A stretch of DNA of 29,848 nucleotides from JBQTII01 sp052387905 (GTDB taxonomy: Bacteria; Actinomycetota; Actinomycetes; Sporichthyales; Sporichthyaceae): positions 1 to 29,848 of the forward strand of contig JBQTIR010000040.1 of NCBI GenBank assembly GCA_052387905.1, read 5' to 3'. The notes below the pieces were generated by a model. That model worked only from the letters and a program-made list of their open reading frames with translations, was not told the origin of the DNA and made no database searches. The position numbers and the translations under genes were made by a program. Shown here piece after piece: positions 21,578-28,877 of this stretch (positions are counted from its first letter, which is position 1; each line of letters opens with the position of its first letter).

Positions 21578-22782
21578 GCGTTGTCCTCTCCGACCGCACC
21601 TGAGGCGGCGTCATTACCTCGGCGCGCGGTGTTGGCTGCGCCTTGGGCGGCGCGGGCGAGTGACCCGCCCGCGCCGCCGCCACCACTGGCGCTTGGGGAA
21701 GCGCCGGTGGGGTGGTGCCCGCCCGGACCTGGCGGGGTGGCGCGGGGGGATGCGCCGGCCCCTGGTCCGGTACTGCCCGACGGCGCGGGGGCGCCGCCAG
21801 TCCTGGTGGGGCCGTTACCCCCGAGGGAACCCATGGCGCCGGAGAACCCGGCCCCGGCCGCGGATGCGCCGCCGGTGGCCAGCACGGCGCCGGTGGCGAT
21901 CGCGCCGCCGACCATCGCCCCGGCGATCGCGCCCGCGTTCCCGGACGCCATGGAGGCTGTGGCGGGGACGAGGAAGCGCATCAGCGCCGGCAGCGCGAAC
22001 ACGGCCAGCACGATCATGAAGATGCCGGAGAGCTGGGTGGCGACGTCGTTGTCCTTGGACGCCATCTTGAACGTGGCCGCGTAGATGATCGCCGCGACCG
22101 GCTTGTAGAGCACGAACGCGATCAGCCACGCCGTGGACTTCTGCCACCACTGCCGACCCATTTGCGTGTTCGACCCCGCGGCCGCCAGGGGCAGGACCGC
22201 GGCGAGCAGGATGATCATGCCGTTGCGGATGATCATCAGCCCGAGCTGGATCACCTGGGACAGGATCACCACGATGCCCAGAATGATCACCAGCATCGGC
22301 TGGGACGCCACCCCGGACAGCACCACCATCGAGTCCAGGTCGACCTGGGCTTGGGTCAGGATCCAGTCCGAGAACGCGTCCCCGACCTCAATCAGCGTCG
22401 CGGTCACCGTCGCTGCCGCGACCGAGACCAGGACCACCTTGACCAGCGTCTCGGCCAGCTCTTGGCCATGCTGGGCCTTACGGGTCGTTGTGAGCCGCCA
22501 CGCGGCGACGAACACGCTCGCGAGCATCACCGAGACCACCACGTAGGACAGGCGGTCCGAGAGCCAGGTCGTCGTCGACGCCGGCGAGGACACATCCGGG
22601 GACGGCACGTTCAGCCAGGCGGTGGTGAGGGTCTTCATCGCCCACTCCGCGCCGGACGCGCACGCTTCGGCGAGCTGGTCGATCGCCGACCCCACCACCG
22701 CGCCGCCCACCTGGCCGGGCAGTCCGGTGACACCGCCGACTACATCGCCTGGGCATTCGAGAATGTTCGGAAAGCAACTCAT
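21574..22782 (-). CDS. VirB6/TrbL-like polytopic channel protein (SCO6881 family)
   Basis: The 402-aa protein has a short N-terminus with Cys residues, at least six hydrophobic segments between about 75 and 300 (YVVVSVMLASVFVAAWRLTT, VLVSVAAATVTATLIEV, MLVIILGIVVILSQVIQLGL, MIILLAAVLPLAAAG, AFVLYKPVAAIIYAATF, GIFMIVLAVFALPALMRFLV) and a long Gly/Ala/Pro/Ser-rich tail. This is the VirB6/TrbL plan, the central inner-membrane channel subunit. The start at 22782 overlaps the upstream stop (ATGA). The frame above is the shadow of the neighbouring gene. Confidence 0.87.
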   Translation of the reverse strand: MSCFPNILECPGDVVGGVTGLPGQVGGAVVGSAIDQLAEACASGAEWAMKTLTTAWLNVPSPDVSSPASTTTWLSDRLSYVVVSVMLASVFVAAWRLTTTRKAQHGQELAETLVKVVLVSVAAATVTATLIEVGDAFSDWILTQAQVDLDSMVVLSGVASQPMLVIILGIVVILSQVIQLGLMIIRNGMIILLAAVLPLAAAGSNTQMGRQWWQKSTAWLIAFVLYKPVAAIIYAATFKMASKDNDVATQLSGIFMIVLAVFALPALMRFLVPATASMASGNAGAIAGAMVGGAIATGAVLATGGASAAGAGFSGAMGSLGGNGPTRTGGAPAPSGSTGPGAGASPRATPPGPGGHHPTGASPSASGGGGAGGSLARAAQGAANTARRGNDAASGAVGEDNA

Positions 22783-23549
22783 GAGGTGGGTCCCCAGGGG
22801 ACGTAACGAGCCGGCGCGCCTTGGATGCAGACCCCGTCGTTGCCGTTCGTCTCCGGGCGGATTAGCCAGTCGCCCGTCGCGCCGCCGAACCACTGGACGT
22901 GGAAGGAGCAGGTGGCTTCGATCCCGGTCTGGCGAAGGTAGTAAGTCACCGTCGCCTCGTCGCTGGTGTAGCGGTCGATCACGAAGCCGAACGGCACAGC
23001 CGGATCCGAGGTAGGCGCACTCTGTCCTTTGCGTAGCAAGGCTGTCTGTCCTACGCCGGGCACCGTCTGGTTCTTCACCACCGCAGCGAAGTCCTTCGCA
23101 GTGCCAATGCGGCCGGGGATTGTGTAGGCGGCGAGGAGGGCGCCCGTGGGAGTACGGGCGAAGCAGGACCATGCACCCGTCTCGCTGCGCTTCCCGGGTC
23201 CGTGCTGCGCATTGATCGGGAGCTGAAACCCGTCGATGTCGCGCCATTCGGTACCCGGCTCAGCGCTGGTGGGGATCTGCGTCGAGCCCCCCGTGAGGCC
23301 GCACGCAGAGTCGTACGAGGCCTCGCTCAACGACGGAACGAGTGTCGAGACCGCGTTGCCCGCAGGTGCGGGCTGTTGGGCAGTGGTGGCCGGGGCGGCG
23401 GTTGGGGTGGGGTCGTCGGTGATGACCCAGATCCCGGCGGCGACGATGGCGATCAGGACCAGGGCGGCCAGGATCGTTTTCGGGCTGCGCCAGTAGGCCC
23501 CGTCGTCGTCGGGGCCGTAGGTGGCGCCGTTCTCACTTGTCGTGCTCAC
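22779..23549 (-). CDS. Bitopic membrane protein of the conjugation operon (256 aa)
   Basis: The family is not named with certainty; proteins of this size stand at the same place in SCO6880-type operons. A short cytoplasmic start, one transmembrane segment (TILAALVLIAIVAAGIWVIT, about 25-44), a Thr/Pro/Ala linker and an extracellular domain of about 180 residues with four or more Cys (SACGLTGG, WSCFART, TCSFHVQW, GVCIQGAP), which may form two disulphides. It could take the place of VirB8/TcpC as a channel linker. GTG start with GGGGAG nine bases upstream. Confidence 0.75.
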   Translation of the reverse strand: MSTTSENGATYGPDDDGAYWRSPKTILAALVLIAIVAAGIWVITDDPTPTAAPATTAQQPAPAGNAVSTLVPSLSEASYDSACGLTGGSTQIPTSAEPGTEWRDIDGFQLPINAQHGPGKRSETGAWSCFARTPTGALLAAYTIPGRIGTAKDFAAVVKNQTVPGVGQTALLRKGQSAPTSDPAVPFGFVIDRYTSDEATVTYYLRQTGIEATCSFHVQWFGGATGDWLIRPETNGNDGVCIQGAPARYVPWGPTS

Positions 23550-23587
23550 CGCTTCGAGCTCCCCTCAGCTGCCCTGCGTTTCGGACT

Positions 23588-23603
23588 CCCCCTAGTGAGG
23601 GGG
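23588..23603 (-). terminator. Small hairpin inside the conjugation operon
   Basis: CCCCCT, AGTG, AGGGGG is a perfect 6-bp stem directly after the stop of the two-helix protein, in the only sizeable gap (56 bp) of the operon. It could partially stop transcription and so make the upstream genes, including the pilin-like one, more abundant. Confidence 0.4.
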
Positions 23604-23605
23604 TG

Positions 23606-23914
23606 TCACATGAGGAAGGCGACGAGGGCGGATCCGGAGCCGACGAGGACGCAGCCGAGGGCGACGGCGCCGAGCTGGCCCATCACGTCGGAGAGTTCAC
23701 CGCGGCGGTGCGCGAGGACCGCTTTGGCGGCGACGAAGAGCATCCCGGCGACGCAGGCGGCGATCACGCCGAGTTTGAGCAGGCCGAGGACGGTGTCGAT
23801 CTTGTCCTTGATTTCCTGCGGGCCCTGCGCGGGCGGGTTCGGCACCTCATCGGCCGTCGGCAGCGCCATCGTTGCTTTCACGGCCGCGCTCAGCGCGAGA
23901 TCGGTCAACATCAT
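23606..23914 (-). CDS. Two-helix membrane protein, VirB2/TrbC pilin-like (102 aa)
   Basis: After a short N-terminus come a Pro-rich loop and two transmembrane helices (LGLLKLGVIAACVAGMLFVA and VMGQLGAVALGCVLVGSGSA) joined by a short basic loop (KAVLAHRRGE). The size, two helices and position fit the VirB2/TrbC pilin-like subunit or a small channel protein of this operon type. No signal-peptidase site is obvious. The start at 23914 shares a base with the upstream stop. Confidence 0.65.
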   Translation of the reverse strand: MMLTDLALSAAVKATMALPTADEVPNPPAQGPQEIKDKIDTVLGLLKLGVIAACVAGMLFVAAKAVLAHRRGELSDVMGQLGAVALGCVLVGSGSALVAFLM

Positions 23915-24624
23915 CAGTTCCCCCTGGGGTGGACGTGCTTGGTGATCGAGGCAGCGATGTGGGCAGCGATCTGGTGCGCGGACTTCTGCGCGGCGCGATC
24001 CGGTGCGTGGGGCGTCTCGCGCCACGCCCCGATCCACGGCACCGGCACGACGTGCGGTGCCGCGCCGGAGAGTTCGAACAGGCGCGCGCGCAGCGCCGGG
24101 GTCAGTCGGCGCGGTGAATCAGCGACCGCGGCCAAGGCGAGGACCTGCAGGTCGGGCACCAGGTCGGCGGCCCACTCGTGCAGGAACCGCGACGCCGCGG
24201 TGAACCCGGCCGCGTTCGTGCGGCACACCAGCACCACAGCGGTCGGCCACCCGAGGGCCGGGTCTGGCCAGCACCCGGTGAGGTCCATGCCCTGCGGGTC
24301 GGCGCTGCGGTTGTCCTGGGCGGCGGCGCGAGCCAAGGAGGATCCGCCGGCCCCGCCATGCACCGAGAGCCAGACGAAGGACGCGGGTCCACCCGGGTAT
24401 GCCCCGGCAGGTGCGCTCAGCGGCGGTGCAGTGGTGACGCGTCCGACCCGCGGGCCCGCCGGCGGTGGCGCGGCCACCAGTCGCTGCGCCGGGACCGTCG
24501 CGGTGGCGAGCGGGTCACGGCCGCGCGCGGCGATGCGCTCCTCGGCCGCGATGACTGAGGCCATCGCTTGCCGTGTTGCTGCCAGGACCGAGTCCTGGCC
24601 GGATGCTTCGCCCGCAGATGTCAC
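23914..24624 (-). CDS. Degenerate P-loop protein, first gene of the conjugation operon (236 aa)
   Basis: The protein has a helical start, a Pro-rich linker, then FVWLSVHGGAGGSSLARAAA (about 83-102), which looks like the ParA/MinD-type Walker A with the Lys replaced, TAVVLVCRTNAAGFTAASRF, DLQVLALAAVADSPRRLTPA and HVVPVPWIGAWRET. This matches the DUF6668-like proteins found at the head of such operons. ATP binding is doubtful. GTG start at 24624 with AAGGGGG before it. It is followed without a gap by the two-helix protein gene. Confidence 0.7.
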   Translation of the reverse strand: MTSAGEASGQDSVLAATRQAMASVIAAEERIAARGRDPLATATVPAQRLVAAPPPAGPRVGRVTTAPPLSAPAGAYPGGPASFVWLSVHGGAGGSSLARAAAQDNRSADPQGMDLTGCWPDPALGWPTAVVLVCRTNAAGFTAASRFLHEWAADLVPDLQVLALAAVADSPRRLTPALRARLFELSGAAPHVVPVPWIGAWRETPHAPDRAAQKSAHQIAAHIAASITKHVHPRGN

Positions 24625-24635
24625 GTCGCCCCCTT

Positions 24636-24653
24636 GCGATCTCCCCAGATCGC
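24636..24653 (-). promoter_or_regulatory. Palindromic hairpin in the leader of the conjugation operon
   Basis: GCGATCT, CCCC, AGATCGC is a perfect 7-bp inverted repeat directly upstream of the ribosome site. It could be an operator for a dimeric regulator or an RNA hairpin near the start. Confidence 0.5.
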
Positions 24654-24662
24654 TGCGACCGC

Positions 24663-24692
24663 ACCCTAACCAGCTTTAACAGGCATTGTCTA
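24663..24692 (-). promoter_or_regulatory. Promoter of the conjugation operon
   Basis: On the minus strand TAGACA (24692-24687), 18 bp, TAGGGT (24668-24663). The -35 differs at one base from consensus. It would give a leader of about 32 nt holding the palindrome at 24636-24653. Confidence 0.55.
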
Positions 24693-25015
24693 GGTCTTTA
24701 CTGACAGTGAATCTTTGCCAGTGGCGGTCACTAAGGGTGAATCGGGGCGTGAGTGCTTTCACCGTGCCCTCAGGGGGGCTAGGGTGTCGCCATCCGGGCG
24801 CGCGATCAGCGCGCAGTCACCGTGTCGTCTCTCTCTGACGCGGTGGGGGCGAGGTCGGTTCCACCTAGTTGGGACTGATTGCGGGGACGTTGCGCCGCTC
24901 GGGTGGGGTTCGCGGGTCTTTCGCCGTGGTTGGGCCGAGGATCCGGGAGGTGGGGCCGTGTTGGGGACGACTACGGGAGGGCCAGGGGCCGTGTACGTCG
25001 ATAGAGTCCGCGTCG
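24693..25015. other. Regulatory gap between the two conjugation operons
   Basis: No gene is seen. The region holds GTGAATC twice (24706 and 24735 areas, after ACTGACA and TCACTAAGG), a hairpin GCGCGC-GATCA-GCGCGC (24798-24814), and a TAGAGT (25002-25007) that could be the -10 of the downstream HTH gene with an almost leaderless mRNA. Two HTH genes follow, so this is a likely target of theirs. Confidence 0.4.
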
Positions 25016-25243
25016 ATGGCGAGCAGGTTCAGGCCCGAGGGATTTGGGGCCGCGGAGTACGACGCCTTACCGGAGGTTCTGACCGCCGCCGAGGTGGCCA
25101 CGATCTTGGACACCTCCGAACGCCAGGTCATCCGGTGGGCGGCCTCCGGAGAGATCCCCGCCGTGCAGGTCGGGCGGATGTGGCGGTTCTCCAAGACCCG
25201 CATCGAGGCCCTGATCAACCCCGGCGCCGACTCCTCCAGCTGA
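25016..25243 (+). CDS. Excisionase/MerR-type HTH protein 1 (75 aa)
   Basis: The protein has the helix-turn-helix_17 plan of excisionase-like regulators: LPEVLTAAEVATILDTSERQ (helices 1-2), VIRWAASGEIPAVQVGRMWR (recognition helix and wing) and FSKTRIEALI. It binds DNA and probably controls the conjugation genes that diverge from and follow it. The ATG at 25016 is preferred because the conserved fold starts right after and the open frame upstream lacks coding bias. No integrase is present in the window, so a role as an excisionase is unlikely. Confidence 0.82.
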   Translation: MASRFRPEGFGAAEYDALPEVLTAAEVATILDTSERQVIRWAASGEIPAVQVGRMWRFSKTRIEALINPGADSSS

Positions 25244-25262
25244 GCGCCCCCGGGAGCCGGCC

Positions 25263-25481
25263 GTGATGCCGGGTGAGCCCACCGCGATCGCGGTCGCCGC
25301 GCTGCCCGAGGTGCTGACCCGCGAGCAGGCGGCCTGGCTGCTGCGCCTGTCCCCCGGGCGCCTGGACGCCGCGGTCAAACGCGGTGAGGTGCCCGCGCGC
25401 AAGGTCGGGCGCAAGTGGCTGTTCTCCAAGACCGCGCTGCTGGCCGTCTTCACCGGCGCCCCCGACGCGAGTGGGGGCTGA
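25263..25481 (+). CDS. Excisionase/MerR-type HTH protein 2 (72 aa)
   Basis: This is a paralogue of the previous protein: LPEVLTREQAAWLLRLSPGR, LDAAVKRGEVPARKVGRKWL, FSKTALLAVF. The two share the LPEVLT, GE(I/V)PA, VGR.W and FSKT landmarks. It starts at GTG 25263 or ATG 25266, just after a GGAG site, 19 bp after the first gene. Two similar HTH proteins in tandem could form a heterodimer or control opposite operons. Confidence 0.78.
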   Translation: MMPGEPTAIAVAALPEVLTREQAAWLLRLSPGRLDAAVKRGEVPARKVGRKWLFSKTALLAVFTGAPDASGG

Positions 25482-25490
25482 TCGCGGGCG

Positions 25491-26621
25491 ATGTCGAAGA
25501 CCTGGGGGCTGGCCGCGGGGGCGGGGTTTTTCGCGTTCACCCTCGCCCTGCCGCTTGCCGTCACCGTGCTCGGGTCCGGTGAGTCGGCGGCCGCGAGTGA
25601 ACTGAACAGCGCCCGCGTCCCGGCGCAGTGGACCGCCCTGGTGGCCCAGGCCGGGATCCGCTGTCCCCAGCTCGGGATCACCGCGCCGCTGCTCGCCGCG
25701 CAACTCGATGCGGAATCGGCGTGGAACCCGGCCGCGACTAGCTCGGTCGGCGCGCAGGGGCTGGCGCAGTTCATGCCCGGCACCTGGGCACTGTGGGGCG
25801 CCGACGCGGGCGGTGACGGGGTGTCCTCCCCGGTGGACCCCGCCGACGCGATTGATGCCCAAGCCCGGTTTATGTGCCACCTGGCCCAATGGGCGACGCA
25901 AAAGCTCACCCTCGGCGTCATCGCCGGTGACCCCGTCCAGCTGGCCCTGGCCGCCTACAACGCCGGCGCCGGCGCGGTCAGCGCCTACGGCGGGATCCCG
26001 CCGTACCCGGAGACCCGCGGCTACCTGACCCGCATCCGTGAACTGGTCCCCACCTACACAGTCGCACCGGAGCTCATCGGCGCGCTGCCCGCGTCGTCGA
26101 GCGCGATCGTCGCCCAGGCCGCCCAGTGGGTCGGCCAGCCCTACGTGTGGGGCGGCGGCGATCTGGCCGGTCCCACCAGCGGACTGACCGGCGGAGCGGC
26201 GGGTTGGGACTGTTCTGGGCTGGTGCGCTACGCCCTCTGGCACGCCGCGCGGGTCGACCTCGGTCGCCCGGCCGACGCCCAGGCCCGCGACCGCCGCGGC
26301 GTGAACGTCCCCCGCGACCTCGCGTTCATGCGCCCAGGCGACGTCATCGCCTTCTCCGACTCCGGCGGGGCGAACTTCCAGCACATCGGCATCTACGCCG
26401 GGAACGGGCAGATGATCCACGCCCCCCGCACCGGCATACAGGTCGAGATCACCGACCTGCGCACCGACACCTACTTCGCATCGATGGTCTGGGCCATCAA
26501 GCGCTACACCGGACCCGCCCCCACGCCCAAGACCGCTGGCAAGGCCAAGAAGGCCGGCGCCGAGAGCGAGACCGGCGACAAGGCCGAGGGCAAGAAGCCC
26601 ACCGACCGGAAGGGCCCATGA
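25491..26621 (+). CDS. Lytic transglycosylase / NlpC-P60 hydrolase (VirB1-like)
   Basis: The 376-aa protein begins with an N-terminal signal-anchor (about 5-28) followed by two catalytic domains. The SLT domain (about 45-185) has the catalytic E75 in LDAESAWNP, GAQGLAQFMPGTW and ALAAYNAGAGAV. The NlpC/P60 domain (about 203-337) has C241 in GWDCSGLVRYALW, H298 in FQHIGIYAG and H310 in MIHAPRTG. Together they cut glycan strands and stem peptides to let the transfer channel cross the wall, the job of VirB1/Tcp-type hydrolases. A Lys-rich tail follows. The stop overlaps the lipoprotein ATG (ATGA). Confidence 0.93.
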   Translation: MSKTWGLAAGAGFFAFTLALPLAVTVLGSGESAAASELNSARVPAQWTALVAQAGIRCPQLGITAPLLAAQLDAESAWNPAATSSVGAQGLAQFMPGTWALWGADAGGDGVSSPVDPADAIDAQARFMCHLAQWATQKLTLGVIAGDPVQLALAAYNAGAGAVSAYGGIPPYPETRGYLTRIRELVPTYTVAPELIGALPASSSAIVAQAAQWVGQPYVWGGGDLAGPTSGLTGGAAGWDCSGLVRYALWHAARVDLGRPADAQARDRRGVNVPRDLAFMRPGDVIAFSDSGGANFQHIGIYAGNGQMIHAPRTGIQVEITDLRTDTYFASMVWAIKRYTGPAPTPKTAGKAKKAGAESETGDKAEGKKPTDRKGP

Positions 26622-27283
26622 CCGGCGCCTCGACGCGAGCCGCCGCCGTCATCCTCACGGCCGGGCTACTCGCCGCCTGCTCCACCAGCGACGGCACGGC
26701 CCCCGCCGCCGCACCACCGCCCGTCAGCAGCGTCCCCAGCGCCCCGGAGACAGGGGCCCCCGCGACCACTGCGGCACCAGCCCGATCACTCGGGCCGCTG
26801 GAGGACGCCGAGCCGATCCCCGCCGGCCGAACCGGGGCACCGCGCGGCGGCACCATCGACCCCGCCGACGTCAACGGCCGATCGAAGAACGGGGCCGACG
26901 CGGTGGCTGACGCCGTCGCGGCCACGTTCTACCGCCACGACACCCGCCTGGACACCTCCCCCGCCGACGCACCGCGCCGCGCTACCCCGTGGCTCACCGC
27001 CACTTACGCAGCCGCGCTCGCCGCCCCGCGCCCTGGTGGCGGCGGAGCCGCATGGCTCGAACTCATCGACCACGACGCCTACACCAGCACCAAGGTGCGC
27101 CCCGTCCTCGAATCCGGCGCTCCCCCGGACACTCCCCAGCAGGCGTACCGGCAACGCCAGGTCACCGTCACCGCCCACGGCACCAACGGCTGGACCCAGC
27201 GCGAGACGCACGTGCTGTTCCTCGCCCTCACCCGCACTGGCACGGGTGCGCCGTGGAAGGTCAACGCCCTCACGGTCGCCTGA
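26618..27283 (+). CDS. Putative conjugation lipoprotein (221 aa)
   Basis: The N-terminus has a signal peptide with lipobox LLAAC (Cys21), so the protein should be lipid-anchored outside the membrane. A long Ala/Pro/Thr linker (about 25-75) is followed by a folded part (ADAVADAVAATFYRHDTRLD, then PWLTATYAAALA, and QRQVTVTAHGTNGWTQRETH) that ends WKVNALTVA, a pattern reminiscent of NTF2-like VirB8/TcpC-type domains; this is an impression. Overlap with the hydrolase gene indicates one operon. A dispersed repeat copy follows 11 bp after the stop. Confidence 0.75.
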   Translation: MTGASTRAAAVILTAGLLAACSTSDGTAPAAAPPPVSSVPSAPETGAPATTAAPARSLGPLEDAEPIPAGRTGAPRGGTIDPADVNGRSKNGADAVADAVAATFYRHDTRLDTSPADAPRRATPWLTATYAAALAAPRPGGGGAAWLELIDHDAYTSTKVRPVLESGAPPDTPQQAYRQRQVTVTAHGTNGWTQRETHVLFLALTRTGTGAPWKVNALTVA

Positions 27284-27293
27284 CCAGCTCCGA

Positions 27294-27331
27294 TCCGCAA
27301 CGCGCAACTCCGTTACTGCGGAACTCCGTAC
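27294..27331 (+). repeat. Dispersed AACTCCGY repeat, copy E (before the DndB-like gene)
   Basis: TCCGCAACGCGCAACTCCG is followed by TTACTGCGGAACTCCGTAC. CCGCA (27295-27299) and TGCGG (27317-27321) form an inverted repeat. The copy lies after the transfer lipoprotein and about 60 bp before the promoter of the next gene. Confidence 0.7.
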
Positions 27332-27393
27332 CCGTGGCGGCTACAGGTGCTCATCCGGCCGGGCGTCGGCAGCTCGTGTGTCGCGTCGCGCTA

Positions 27394-27473
27394 TTGACTG
27401 CACGCAGGTAGTCTGTAGGTGCACGAAAGTTTGCATGAGTGCACGCAAAACCAAGACAGAGGTGCACGCAAAC
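27394..27473 (+). promoter_or_regulatory. Promoter and TGCACGCAAA repeats of the DndB-like gene
   Basis: TTGACT (27394-27399), 16 bp, TAGGTG (27416-27421). Related copies of GTGCACGCAAA lie at 27399-27406 (TGCACGCA), 27420-27427 (one mismatch), 27439-27449 and 27462-27472. The last two are exact and 23 bp apart. The cluster overlaps the promoter and the start of the transcript, as an operator array would. Confidence 0.6.
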
Positions 27474-27491
27474 GTTTACCGTGGAGTCACC

Positions 27492-27510
27492 GAGGGCCGC
27501 TGTGGCCCTC
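27492..27510 (+). other. Leader hairpin before the DndB-like gene
   Basis: GAGGGCC, GCTGT, GGCCCTC is a perfect 7-bp stem 14 bases before the GGAG ribosome site. Confidence 0.4.
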
Positions 27511-27533
27511 GAACTGACCCAACGGAGATTCCC

Positions 27534-28745
27534 ATGCTGACCACCACGACCGGCGCGGAGACCTGCCTCGCCTACCCCAGCAACACCGACACCAGTGACG
27601 TCGACTTCGGAGACGAGGACATGAACGCGCCCACCGAGCACCTGGAGCTGCCGCTCACCATCCGCAACATCGCGAAGGTCGACGACGCCGGCGACGAGCA
27701 GATCGAGTGTGTGATGACCGCCGGCTTCCTCCTCAGCCTCTACGAGGCCGGCCTGCTGACCTTCGACGGCAACATCCGCCCGGCCCACCAGGGCAACAAG
27801 CGCCTCACCGGCAAGACCAAGACCAAGGTCGACAAGTGGACCTCGGAGCTGCTGCGCAACGAGGCCATCATCGGCAACATCTCGATCCGCCTGGACCCGA
27901 CCAAGGCCGACTTCGAGATCTGGACCGACGACGAGACCGGCGAGCTGTGCGTCACCATCGACGACGGAGTCCTGGACTGCGCCGTGGACTCCCTGTCCCG
28001 CATCAAGGCGATCATCGCCGCCGCCCGTAACCCGTTCGGCAGCCTCAAGCTCACCACCCGGTTCCAGGTGCGGGTGTGGCTCCTCGACGACGAGCAGGCC
28101 AAGAAGGTCGCGACGATCTACAACACCCGCGGGGACAAGGTGAACGACTCGGCGGCCAAGTACGCCTACTCCGAGACCGAGGAGCAGAAGGTCGCCCGCA
28201 AGCTGGTCAACGCCTCCCCGCACCTGGGCCTGGACAACGTCGAGGTGCTCTCCAACGCCGTGTCCTGGTCCTCGAACAAGCTCACCGCGTTCAACACCAT
28301 CAGCAAGGCGCTCGAGTTGTCCTGGAAGGGCGGTCCCCGCTCCGACGCCGACATCGAGGCCCAGGCGGCGTGGCTGATCTCTGCCTGGGACGCACTGGTC
28401 AAGGTCCGCCCGGAGTTCGGGGTCGTCGCCACCCCGCAGCGCCAGGTCTACCGCAAGAGCCTGATCTCCGGCTCCGCCGTCGTCATCCACGGCCTCATCG
28501 GCGCCATGTCCCGCATGTACACCGACAAGGTCAACCCCGCGCACGCGTTCCTGGGGCTGATGGTCACCACCGACGGGCACGACCCCCTCGCGATCGACGA
28601 CCCCGCCTGGCTCGCCAACGGTGTCGTCGCGCTCACGCCCGAGGGCACTCTGAACCCCCGCAACTCCTTCCAGGCCCGCCGAGGAGCGATCAAGGTCCTC
28701 CTGGACGCCATGGGCATCGGCGAGGACGGCGAGGACGACGAGTAA
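27534..28745 (+). CDS. DndB/DGQHR-like protein, orphan
   Basis: This 403-aa protein resembles the DndB/DGQHR group: an N-terminal strand-rich part, LYEAGLLTFDGNIRPAHQGNKR (about 70-90, shown here by its landmarks GLLTFDG and HQGNKR), TIDDGVLDCAVDSLSRIKAI (142-161), where DGQHR would stand but is altered to DGVLD, and RFQVRVWLLDDEQAKKVATI followed by YNTRGDKVN (176-204), typical of the family's core. DndB regulates phosphorothioate DNA modification, but no dndACDE is in the window. Start at 27534 has GGAG six bases before it; an in-frame ATG at 27435 is a less likely alternative. Confidence 0.5.
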   Translation: MLTTTTGAETCLAYPSNTDTSDVDFGDEDMNAPTEHLELPLTIRNIAKVDDAGDEQIECVMTAGFLLSLYEAGLLTFDGNIRPAHQGNKRLTGKTKTKVDKWTSELLRNEAIIGNISIRLDPTKADFEIWTDDETGELCVTIDDGVLDCAVDSLSRIKAIIAAARNPFGSLKLTTRFQVRVWLLDDEQAKKVATIYNTRGDKVNDSAAKYAYSETEEQKVARKLVNASPHLGLDNVEVLSNAVSWSSNKLTAFNTISKALELSWKGGPRSDADIEAQAAWLISAWDALVKVRPEFGVVATPQRQVYRKSLISGSAVVIHGLIGAMSRMYTDKVNPAHAFLGLMVTTDGHDPLAIDDPAWLANGVVALTPEGTLNPRNSFQARRGAIKVLLDAMGIGEDGEDDE

Positions 28746-28761
28746 CCCCGTGCTTCGCCCT

Positions 28762-28793
28762 GCAGGGCCCTGACCTCCAGGTCGGGGCCCTGC
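28762..28793 (+). terminator. Terminator of the DndB-like gene
   Basis: GCAGGGCCCTGACC (28762-28775), loop TCCA, then GGTCGGGGCCCTGC (28780-28793) form a 14-bp stem with one G-T pair, 16 bp after the stop codon. Confidence 0.75.
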
Positions 28794-28839
28794 GGCACGT
28801 CTGGACCCGGATTCCGCCGGACGCACCTACCCGGACAAT

Positions 28840-28877
28840 CTCCGTTGCGGCGGAACTCCATAACTCCGTAACTGCGT
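28840..28877 (+). repeat. Dispersed AACTCCGY repeat, copy F (after the DndB-like gene)
   Basis: CTCCGTTGCGGCGGAACTCC is followed by ATAACTCCGTAACTGCGT, so the core GGAACTCCATAACTCCGT differs from consensus at one base. Copies E and F bracket the DndB-like gene, as A and B bracket the partition genes. Confidence 0.7.

Noticed and set aside
24715..25266. Open frame in the gap between the two conjugation operons
   Set aside because: It runs through promoter-like and hairpin sequence and over the HTH gene in another frame, with no coding bias.
25016..25481. Excisionase role for the two HTH proteins (integrative element)
   Set aside because: No tyrosine or large serine integrase, no tRNA and no att-like direct repeat were found; a transcriptional role fits better.
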